Assembly (NCBI GenBank): GCA_905235565.1
Contig: CAJOLR010000011.1
Span: forward strand, 1 to 42,920
From: an uncultured Bacteroidaceae bacterium
GTDB taxonomy: Bacteria > Bacteroidota > Bacteroidia > Bacteroidales > Bacteroidaceae
Length of the DNA: 42,920 nucleotides
Direction: 5' to 3'
Position 1 is the first letter of the stretch, and each line of letters opens with the position of its first letter. The notes under the pieces were generated by a model. It was not told where the DNA came from and did no database searches. It worked only from the letters and a program-made list of their open reading frames with translations. Of the stretch, positions 36,801-42,920 are shown one piece after another. The position numbers were made by a program, and so were the translations under genes.

Positions 36801-38365
36801 TATCTCTTATCTCACCACCGCCTCATCATGACATCTACTCAATTGAGGACCTGGCGCAGCTCATCTATGACCTGCGCAACGTGAACCCCAAGGCCAGGAT
36901 CAGCGTCAAGCTGGTGGCAGAGAGCGGAGTAGGTACCATTGCAGCCGGTGTGGCCAAGGCAAAGGCAGACCTGGTTGTTATTTCAGGCTCCGAGGGCGGT
37001 ACAGGCGCATCACCCGCATCATCAATCCGTTACGCAGGTATATCTCCTGAGATAGGTCTGGCCGAGACTCAGCAGACTCTGGTTCTGAACGGCCTGCGCG
37101 GTGAGATTGAGGTTCAGGTGGACGGTCAGCTCAAGACACCCCGTGACGTCATATCGATGGCTCTTTTAGGTGCCGGTGAGTTCGGTTTCGGAACAGGCCA
37201 GTTGATTGTTCTGGGATGCCTGCTTATGCGTAAGTGTCATACCAATGCCTGCCCGGTGGGTGTTGCCACACAGGATCCGGCTTTGAGGGCCAAGTTCCGC
37301 GGTCACAGCCAGTACCTTATCAACTATTATATGTTCATGGCCCAGGGCGTAAGGGAACTGCTGGCTCAGATGGGATTCCGTAAGTTTGAGGATATCATCG
37401 GCCGTACAGACCTTATTGAGATTGATACCGCAAAGTTCACCGATAAGACCAAGGGCCTTGATTTCAGCCGCCTGCTTACCAGGATAGACGGTGACCTTTA
37501 TAAGGTTAAGGACCAGCAGCATGACCTGAGTCAGGTGCTTGACCAGAAGATTCTGAAGGAATCGGCCAAGGCTATTGAGAGCGGCAGCAAGGTTGAACTC
37601 TCATACGACATAATCAACACAGACCGTGCCGCAGGCGCAATGCTCTCGGGTGAGATAGCAAGCCGTTACGGACATGACGGCCTGGCCGATGATACCATCA
37701 ACGTTCATTTCAAGGGCTCGGCAGGACAGAGTTTCGGCGCATTCCTGATGAAGGGTGTAAGCTTCAAACTGGAAGGTGAGGCCAATGACTATGTAGGCAA
37801 GGGCCTCTCCGGTGGCCGAATAGCTATCTGTCCGCCTGTTGAGTCCAAATTTGACGCATCCGAGAACATCATAGCCGGTAACACCATCCTGTATGGTGCC
37901 ACCAGCGGTGAGATTTTCATCAACGGCCGTGCAGGCGAGCGCTTTGCAGTACGTAACTCAGGCGCCACAGCAGTAGTTGAGGGCGCAGGAGACCACTGCT
38001 GCGAGTATATGACAGGCGGCCGCGTGGTTGTGCTTGGTACAACCGGCAGGAACTTTGCAGCCGGTATGTCGGGCGGTCTTGCCTATGTATGGGACAAGAA
38101 CCACAACTTTGACTACTACTGCAACATGGATATGATTGAGCTGGGCCTGATTGAGGACAAGGCCGGTCGTGACGAGTTGCACAGCCTGATAGAGAAACAC
38201 TACAATTATACCGGTTCTCCGCTGGCTAAGCGCATGCTCGATGACTGGGAACACTATGTGGGTGAATTCATCCAGGTGACACCTATCGAGTACCGCCGCA
38301 TCCTGCAGGAGGAGAGGATGAAGGCGCTGCAGCAGAAGATAGATAGCGTTCAGCGTGATTATTGA
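33848..38365 (+). CDS. gltB: Glutamate synthase large subunit
   Basis: The start is placed at the ATG at 33848; an upstream TTG is less likely, and a TTG at 33899 is a real alternative. The 1505-residue protein has the Ntn glutaminase domain with Cys34 in EHDACGIGMMV, which implies a propeptide of 33 residues (16 if TTG is used). A central FMN/2-oxoglutarate domain has SEGGTGASPASSIRYAG and GEGGQLPGFKV. The 3Fe-4S cysteines are in CLLMRKCHTNACPVG, and a C-terminal beta-helix follows (GGLAYVWD). It transfers the glutamine amide to 2-oxoglutarate. The propeptide is unusual in being built from a heptamer repeat (SQQPTANSQ). It heads gltB-gltD-dapF-dapL. Confidence 0.93.
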   Translation: MKDSITRSQQPTANSQRLIAQQSLYDPQNEHDACGIGMMVNLKGNKTHQLVDEALTLLENMKHRGAEAADSKSGDGAGITVQIPHEFILLQGIPVPERLHYGTGLVFLPQDKSRQEQYLDIIREETSRMGLELSNVRQVPVNSNILGEAARATEPCTVQIFVTGATQADGLDTLLYKIRKHVEQRISDRDFYIVSLSSRIMVYKGMLTSTQLREYYPDLSSPNFTSGLAMVHSRFSTNTFPTWSLAQPFRMLAHNGEINTIRGNRGWMEARESVLSSEALGSVSDIHPIVQPDMSDSASFDNALEFFVRSGMSLPHAMAMMIPESFNEKNPISDKLKAFYEYHSILMEPWDGPAAMLFTDGRYAGGMLDRNGLRPSRYLITNDGMLIMASEAGCIHVDAASITEKGKLQPGKILLIDTDNGQIFRNDEVKDKLASEFNYGEWLSAGRVELGRLKSGRKAPNDVKDYARRLRAFDFTREDIDRVIVPMCQTGQEPLSSMGNDTQLAALSERPQLLFNYFRQQFAQVTNPPIDPIREELVMSLTEYIGAVGMNILTPSEGHCKMVRLPQPVLTNTELDTLCNIRYKGFNTEVLPILFEKSKGAKGMADAIENLCKEAEKSVDAGINYIILSDRGIDDTHAAIPSLLAVSAIHHYLVSIQKRVQTALIVESGEIREVMHVALLMGYGASAVNPYMAFAVIDDLVKKGEIQLDYETAQHNYIKAVDKGLKKILSKMGISTIRSYRGAKIFESIGISQEVLSKYFGTSSSTIGGVSFERICKDAVSMQEQGFSQTEPDGVLPFIGQYAFRKDGIRHAWTPEAISTLQLATRLGSYRKFQEFCSIVDDRQEPLFLRNFFKFKTNPISIDEVEPAENIVKRFIGAAMSFGAISKEAHEAIAIALNTLDSRSNTGEGGEDSERFHTDVDGVSLSSRIKQVASGRFGVTAEYLVNAQEIQIKVAQGAKPGEGGQLPGFKVNEIIARTRNSIPGISLISPPPHHDIYSIEDLAQLIYDLRNVNPKARISVKLVAESGVGTIAAGVAKAKADLVVISGSEGGTGASPASSIRYAGISPEIGLAETQQTLVLNGLRGEIEVQVDGQLKTPRDVISMALLGAGEFGFGTGQLIVLGCLLMRKCHTNACPVGVATQDPALRAKFRGHSQYLINYYMFMAQGVRELLAQMGFRKFEDIIGRTDLIEIDTAKFTDKTKGLDFSRLLTRIDGDLYKVKDQQHDLSQVLDQKILKESAKAIESGSKVELSYDIINTDRAAGAMLSGEIASRYGHDGLADDTINVHFKGSAGQSFGAFLMKGVSFKLEGEANDYVGKGLSGGRIAICPPVESKFDASENIIAGNTILYGATSGEIFINGRAGERFAVRNSGATAVVEGAGDHCCEYMTGGRVVVLGTTGRNFAAGMSGGLAYVWDKNHNFDYYCNMDMIELGLIEDKAGRDELHSLIEKHYNYTGSPLAKRMLDDWEHYVGEFIQVTPIEYRRILQEERMKALQQKIDSVQRDY
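33875..33902 (+). repeat. Heptamer tandem array inside the gltB propeptide codons
   Basis: CAGCCAA, CTGCCAA, CAGCCAA, then diverged CGGTTGA. Because the unit is 7 bases, gain or loss of one unit would shift the frame from the ATG at 33848. Confidence 0.65.
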
Positions 38366-38384
38366 ATCTTAAAGTAAAGACACT

Positions 38385-39731
38385 ATGGGAAATCCAAGAG
38401 CTTTTCTGACCGTTCCCAGACAGGAAGCAGGTCATAGGCCTATACATGAGAGAATAGCCGATTTCAGTGAGGTGGAGCAGACGCTGAACGACAGCAGCCG
38501 CCAGCAGCAGGCATCACGCTGCATGGACTGCGGTGTACCTTTCTGCCACTGGGCATGTCCGTTAGGCAACAAACAGCCTGAATGGCAGGATGCAGTATAT
38601 AAAGGCAAGTGGGAACTTGCATATAAACTGCTCTCGGCCACAAATGACTTCCCCGAGTTTACGGGCCGTATCTGCCCCGCACTCTGCGAGAAGAGTTGCG
38701 CCCTGAACCTGTGCATCGATGCTCCCGTGACCATCCGTGAGAACGAGTGCTCCATCATAGAGCATGCTTTCCGCGAGGGTTACATCCAGCCCAAGACATA
38801 TCAGCGTAACGGTAAGAGTGTGGCTATCATAGGTGCAGGTCCTGCCGGACTTAGTGCCGCGGTGCGTCTTAACGCACTTGGTTATGAGGTGACCCTGTAT
38901 GACAAGATGCCGTCGGCCGGCGGACTGGTACGTTACGGAATACCCAACTTCAAGCTTGACAAGTACGTGATTGACCGCCGTATGGCCATCATGGAGCAGG
39001 AGGGAATCAAGTTCCAGTTCAACACACCGGTTGACCTCAACAAACTGCCCGAGGGCTTTGACGCATACATCATTTCCAACGGTACACCTACTGCACGTGA
39101 CCTGAAGATTCCCGGACGTGAGCTTAAGGGCGTATATTTTGCCCTGCAGATGCTTACACAGCAGAACCTGCGTCTGGCCGGACAGGAGTTCAGTGCCGAT
39201 GAGACCGTATCGGCCCGTGGCAAGAAGGTACTTGTGATAGGCGGCGGTGATACCGGCAGCGACTGCATTGGAACTTGCCATCGTCAGGGTGCAGTAAGCG
39301 TTACCCAGATTGAGATCATGCCCAAGCCTCCGGTTGGTTACAACCCGGCAACTCCCTGGCCGCAGTGGCCTAACATCCTCAAGACCACAACCAGCCATGA
39401 GGAGGGTTGCGAGCGCCGCTGGTGCCTTACATCCAACAAGTTCCTGGATGACGGCAAGGGCAACCTGAAAGGCGTTGAGGTGGAGACTGTAGAGTGGGTA
39501 CCGGATCCTAACGGTGGCCGCCCGCAGATGAAACCTACAGGCAACAAGGAGATTATAGAGTGCGATATGGTGCTTTTGGCTATGGGATTCCTCAAGCCTG
39601 AGCATCCGCAGTATGCTCCTAACGTATTCCTGGCAGGTGACGCCAAGAACGGAGCAAGTCTTGTGGTCCGCGCTCTTGCCAGCGGCCGTGAGGTAGCGGC
39701 ACAGGTTGATAAATATTTAGCTGGCAAATGA
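38385..39731 (+). CDS. gltD: Glutamate synthase small subunit
   Basis: The 448-residue protein has the N-terminal Fe-S cysteines ([33 protein letters not shown]), an FAD site ([17 protein letters not shown]) and an NADPH-binding site ([16 protein letters not shown]). The C-terminus has the second flavin motif ([25 protein letters not shown]). It supplies electrons from NADPH to the large subunit. It lies 19 bases after gltB and overlaps dapF by 4 bases. Confidence 0.95.
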   Translation: MGNPRAFLTVPRQEAGHRPIHERIADFSEVEQTLNDSSRQQQASRCMDCGVPFCHWACPLGNKQPEWQDAVYKGKWELAYKLLSATNDFPEFTGRICPALCEKSCALNLCIDAPVTIRENECSIIEHAFREGYIQPKTYQRNGKSVAIIGAGPAGLSAAVRLNALGYEVTLYDKMPSAGGLVRYGIPNFKLDKYVIDRRMAIMEQEGIKFQFNTPVDLNKLPEGFDAYIISNGTPTARDLKIPGRELKGVYFALQMLTQQNLRLAGQEFSADETVSARGKKVLVIGGGDTGSDCIGTCHRQGAVSVTQIEIMPKPPVGYNPATPWPQWPNILKTTTSHEEGCERRWCLTSNKFLDDGKGNLKGVEVETVEWVPDPNGGRPQMKPTGNKEIIECDMVLLAMGFLKPEHPQYAPNVFLAGDAKNGASLVVRALASGREVAAQVDKYLAGK

Positions 39732-40564
39732 GCGTGATTCGTTTCACAAAGATGCAAGGCCTTGGCAATGACTACATCTATGTCAATGTAATGGAGTGCC
39801 CCATAGCCAATCCCGAGCAGTTCTCCATACGTTGGAGTGACCGCCGTAAGGGCATCGGCTCAGACGGACTTATCATGATAGGCAGGTCAAGCCTTGCCGA
39901 TTTCAGCATGCGCATTTTCAATGCCGACGGTTCTGAGGCACGCATGTGCGGCAACGGTGCGCGCTGTGTCGGCAAATACCTTCATGACAAGGGTTTGACC
40001 GATAAGACCGAGATCAGGCTTGAGACCCTTTCAGGTATCAAGATACTCAAACTGCATCTGGCCAAGGACGGAACGGTTGATACTGTTACTGTGAATATGG
40101 GTCAGGGGCTGCCGCTTAAGGTGAATCACGGCTCAGGCACGATGGTGGGTGAGACTCTCAATGTGGGAGAAGGTCCTACCGTATGCTCAGCAATAGATAT
40201 GGGTAACCCGCATCTGGTAATGTTCGTAAAGGATGCTGAGAAAGCGCATGTAAATGAGGTGGGGCCGTTTATGGAGCACCACAGCATGTTCCCGGACCGC
40301 GCCAACATAGAGTTTGCACAGGTGATGGACCGCAAGCATATACGTATGCGTGTATGGGAGCGCGGCAGCGGCATAACCTTTGCCTGCGGTACAGGAGCGT
40401 GTGCAACGGCGGTGGCATCGGCCATGCAGGGATATACGGATGCTGACGGTTGTGATGTGATAATGGACGGTGGTACGCTTACGGTCCAGTGGGATCCCGA
40501 TACCAAGGAGGTCCTGATGACCGGTGCCGCAGAGTTTGTATTTGAAGGTACTGTAACAGAATAA
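39728..40564 (+). CDS. dapF: Diaminopimelate epimerase
   Basis: The 278-residue protein has both catalytic cysteines: the first in [16 protein letters not shown] and the second in [16 protein letters not shown]. The N-terminal [12 protein letters not shown] and the middle GNPHLVMFV are also family features. It interconverts LL- and meso-diaminopimelate for peptidoglycan and lysine. The ATG overlaps the gltD stop (ATGA), indicating translational coupling, and dapL follows after 5 bases. Confidence 0.95.
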   Translation: MSVIRFTKMQGLGNDYIYVNVMECPIANPEQFSIRWSDRRKGIGSDGLIMIGRSSLADFSMRIFNADGSEARMCGNGARCVGKYLHDKGLTDKTEIRLETLSGIKILKLHLAKDGTVDTVTVNMGQGLPLKVNHGSGTMVGETLNVGEGPTVCSAIDMGNPHLVMFVKDAEKAHVNEVGPFMEHHSMFPDRANIEFAQVMDRKHIRMRVWERGSGITFACGTGACATAVASAMQGYTDADGCDVIMDGGTLTVQWDPDTKEVLMTGAAEFVFEGTVTE

Positions 40565-40569
40565 GATAC

Positions 40570-41769
40570 ATGATAAAAGCTAATCTGAATTTTTCAAAAT
40601 TGCCACGGCGATACCTCTTTCTGGATATTGCCAAGAGGGTAGCGGCATTCAGTGAGAAACACCCCGATGCAGATATCATCCGCATGGGTATTGGTGATGT
40701 AACAAAGCCTCTGGCTCCTGCCGTAATTGAGGCCATGCACAAGGCGGTAGATGATTGCGCCGCATCTGACACTTTCCACGGTTACGGCCCCGAGCGCGGT
40801 TACCTTTGGCTGAGAGAGGCTATCGTAAAGGGTGATTACGCTCCACTTGGAGTTCAAATGAATCCCGATGATATTTTTATAAATGACGGTGCCAAGAGTG
40901 ATACAGGCAATATAGGTGACATACTTGCACCCGGTACAATGGTAGGCATTACAGACCCTGTATATCCAGTATATGTTGACACCAACCTTATGCGTGGCAA
41001 TGTAATCAAGTACATCACCTGCAGTGCAGAGAACGGATTCACAGGCGATATACCAAAGGAGAAACTGGATGTAATCTATCTCTGCTACCCCAATAACCCC
41101 ACAGGTGCCGTAATAACCAGAGCCAAGCTCAAACAGTGGGTTGACTACGCCCTTGAAAGCGGAGCCCTGATAATGTATGACTCAGCCTACGAGTCATTCA
41201 TACGCGACCCTGAGATACCGCATTCCATCTATGAGATAGAGGGAGCCAGGAACTGCGCAATAGAGTTCCGCAGTTTCTCCAAGACTGCAGGATTTACTGG
41301 AGTAAGATGCGGTTACACCGTTATCCCACAGGAACTTATGGTGAAGGATGAAAGCGGACGGAAGGTAAACCTGAACGCCCTATGGGAGCGCCGCCAAAGC
41401 TGCAAGTTCAACGGAGCCTCCTACATCTCCCAGCGAGGAGCCCTGGCCGTCTATTCAGAGCAAGGCAGGGCCCAGACAAGAGCCACCATAGACTACTACT
41501 TAGAGACCGCCCGCATAATCCGCGAGAGCATGCAGCAGGTGGGTCTGAACCCCCAGGGTGGTGAAAACGCCCCCTACATCTGGGCCCAAACCCCGGGTGG
41601 AATGACCTCATGGGATTTCTTTGACCTCCTTCTAAACAAGGCCCAGGTAGTGGTAACCCCAGGCAGCGGATTCGGCCCCGGCGGTGAAGGTTATTTCAGA
41701 ATAACCTCATTCGCCGACCGCCAGCGCACCATTGAGGCAATGGAAAGAATAAAAGAAGTTATCAGATAA
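40570..41769 (+). CDS. dapL: LL-diaminopimelate aminotransferase
   Basis: The 399-residue PLP enzyme of fold type I has IRMGIGDVTKPLAPAVIEAM, the family phrase YGPERGYLWLREAI, INDGAKSDTGNI, DPVYPVYVDTN, CYPNNPTGAV and the lysine motif FRSFSKTAGFTGVRCGY. It transfers the glutamate amino group to tetrahydrodipicolinate in one step, the DapL shortcut. Glutamate is the product of the GltBD enzyme encoded just upstream, and the product is the substrate of DapF, so the operon is a metabolic series. Confidence 0.95.
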   Translation: MIKANLNFSKLPRRYLFLDIAKRVAAFSEKHPDADIIRMGIGDVTKPLAPAVIEAMHKAVDDCAASDTFHGYGPERGYLWLREAIVKGDYAPLGVQMNPDDIFINDGAKSDTGNIGDILAPGTMVGITDPVYPVYVDTNLMRGNVIKYITCSAENGFTGDIPKEKLDVIYLCYPNNPTGAVITRAKLKQWVDYALESGALIMYDSAYESFIRDPEIPHSIYEIEGARNCAIEFRSFSKTAGFTGVRCGYTVIPQELMVKDESGRKVNLNALWERRQSCKFNGASYISQRGALAVYSEQGRAQTRATIDYYLETARIIRESMQQVGLNPQGGENAPYIWAQTPGGMTSWDFFDLLLNKAQVVVTPGSGFGPGGEGYFRITSFADRQRTIEAMERIKEVIR

Positions 41770-41823
41770 TTTTGCTCTGGTGTAGACAACTTGTTAATTT
41801 GTATATTGAAAATATCATAAAGT

Positions 41824-42246
41824 ATGAGATTATTATTCATAAATTTACTATTTCTATTCTCACTTTCAGCAAGTGCTGATCGTATTCTGTACGGCTACGA
41901 CTCTTCGGGTAACCGTACCTCTGCTATAAAGGAGATTGTCTATAGCCGCAGTCAGGATGTTGATTCCGTCCATTCACGTCAGAGTTACCGCGACTCGCTG
42001 TCACTGGCAAGAATCACTATATATCCCAATCCCACCCGGGGTGACCTAAGGATAGAGATTACCGGAGTAAATGATTTTGAACACTCCTCTATCACTATCT
42101 ATGGGTTGAATGGTGCTGTCCTCTATCTTAAGGATCAGGCAGAAGCCTTGAATGAGCTTGATATAACTTCATGGACTGAAGGAATATACCTGATGGTCAT
42201 AAGAATTAACGGTGAATCCACCACCTGGAAGATCATAAAAGAGTAA
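41824..42246 (+). CDS. Small secreted protein with T9SS type A sorting domain
   Basis: The 140-residue protein has a signal peptide (MRLLFINLLFLFSLSASA), a short segment resembling an RHS/YD repeat end (LYGYDSSGNRTSAIKEIVY), and then a complete type A sorting domain (ITIYPNPTRGDLRIEITG, LNGAVLYL, DITSWTEGIYLMVIR, ending WKIIKE). There is no room for a catalytic domain, so it is essentially a sorting domain with a short passenger. It lies 12 bases upstream of an RHS-type gene, which suggests the two are a functional pair. Confidence 0.82.
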   Translation: MRLLFINLLFLFSLSASADRILYGYDSSGNRTSAIKEIVYSRSQDVDSVHSRQSYRDSLSLARITIYPNPTRGDLRIEITGVNDFEHSSITIYGLNGAVLYLKDQAEALNELDITSWTEGIYLMVIRINGESTTWKIIKE

Positions 42247-42258
42247 GTGCATTCAGCT

Positions 42259-42920
42259 ATGGGTTGTAAGCGTCTATTCATATTACTGTTACTGTCAGTC
42301 TGTTCCTTAAGCCTGTTTTCCCAGGATTGGGATTCTTTCAGTGCAGTGAGCCAGAAGGAAAAGGACTGCCGTGAGGATTCACTCCGATGGATTGCATACA
42401 TTGACAGTATCGGCCCCCTGCGCTCTACTCCTACAGGAGACAGCATGCAGGACCCCATAGAGGCCGGTACTTACTCTGACAGTTTCTTCTATACAAACTC
42501 TGCCTACACCGGTAATTATACCAACTGTTACGGACGCTATACGCCGGACATCTGTTACAGGCTTGTGCTGACAGTTCCGATGAACGTCACCATAACACAT
42601 CAAGGTTCAACAGCACTTGACACATACCTGTATCTGCTTGATTCAAACGGCAACCTTATTGTCTCCAATGATGATTACAGCGGTGATGGACACTGTTCAA
42701 ACACCAGGTTATCATTCATCAACCGCCAGTTGGAAGCAGGTGTTTATTATATCTATTCAGAGGGATATTATTTTGTAGCCAATATCACTACCAATATTAC
42801 CGGCTATGCCTCAACAGATTACGGCTATTCCAACATCCCGACGGCATACAGCACAGAGCCGGGTAAAGCTGTAGGCGGCATGGGTGGAGTGTTCAGCGTT
42901 TCACCTATGGGCGGCGCTAC
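42259..42920 (+). CDS. N-terminus of a large RHS/SpvB-like secreted protein, truncated by the window edge
   Basis: An open frame starts at the ATG at 42259 and remains open at the edge, 220 codons visible. A signal peptide (MGCKRLFILLLLSVCSLSLF, then SQ) is followed by a beta domain (~residues 65-175). That domain resembles the bacterial pre-peptidase C-terminal (PPC) fold: ALDTYLYLLDSNGNLIVSNDDY and LEAGVYYIYSEG. The last visible residues (GKAVGGMGGVFSVSPMGGA) match the entry of SpvB/RHS-type proteins in Bacteroidetes. These are usually very long YD-repeat shells that may carry toxic C-termini. The type is inferred from this short motif. Confidence 0.7.
   Translation, partial: MGCKRLFILLLLSVCSLSLFSQDWDSFSAVSQKEKDCREDSLRWIAYIDSIGPLRSTPTGDSMQDPIEAGTYSDSFFYTNSAYTGNYTNCYGRYTPDICYRLVLTVPMNVTITHQGSTALDTYLYLLDSNGNLIVSNDDYSGDGHCSNTRLSFINRQLEAGVYYIYSEGYYFVANITTNITGYASTDYGYSNIPTAYSTEPGKAVGGMGGVFSVSPMGGA

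Overview
The window looks like chromosomal DNA of a gut-type Bacteroidales (Bacteroides/Prevotella relatives). The signs are Bacteroidetes -7 boxes (TAnnTTTG) in front of several genes, little use of Shine-Dalgarno sites, a TonB-linked outer-membrane barrel, a T9SS sorting domain, glutamine synthetase type III, and LL-diaminopimelate aminotransferase for lysine/peptidoglycan precursors. No rRNA, tRNA or CRISPR was seen.

Left part (about 1-21300) is mainly a glycan-degradation neighbourhood. It holds a partial transposase-like start at the edge; a GH127 beta-L-arabinofuranosidase with a lipoprotein esterase; an outer-membrane beta-barrel receptor-like protein; a SASA-esterase/GH51 arabinofuranosidase fusion downstream of an MgtC-like membrane protein; a histidine acid phosphatase; a GH3 enzyme with PA14; and a GH43-discoidin protein followed by a GH27 enzyme. 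The activities suggest L-arabinose- and galactose-decorated plant polysaccharides. No SusC/SusD pair is present. A housekeeping block (SIMPL protein, rsmG, MBL hydrolase, DUF1573 protein) lies inside it. Four of the exported proteins carry Gly-rich (GGRGG/GGFGG/GGMGG) inserts in what look like loops.

Right part (about 21300-41770) is a nitrogen/glutamine cluster: glmS-purF-pyrG, P-II-amtB-TorF-like porin, asnB, glnN (GSIII), and gltB-gltD-dapF-dapL. Almost all of these make, use or sense glutamine, asparagine or ammonium.

The most interesting signal is a set of three short ORFs (34-39 codons), absent from ordinary gene calls. They sit between a promoter and a hairpin directly upstream of glmS, the P-II gene and asnB. 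Each encodes a run of Asn and Gln codons followed by a related tail (NNQV-P/R...F...R). In each, the codons just before the stop can pair with the 5' arm of the downstream terminator-like hairpin. This is the architecture of ribosome-mediated attenuation, here apparently reading Asn/Gln tRNA charging. I know of no description of such a Gln/Asn leader regulon in Bacteroidetes, but I could not search.

The right edge (41824-42920) has a small T9SS-sorted secreted protein followed by the N-terminus of a large RHS/SpvB-like secreted protein that runs off the window.
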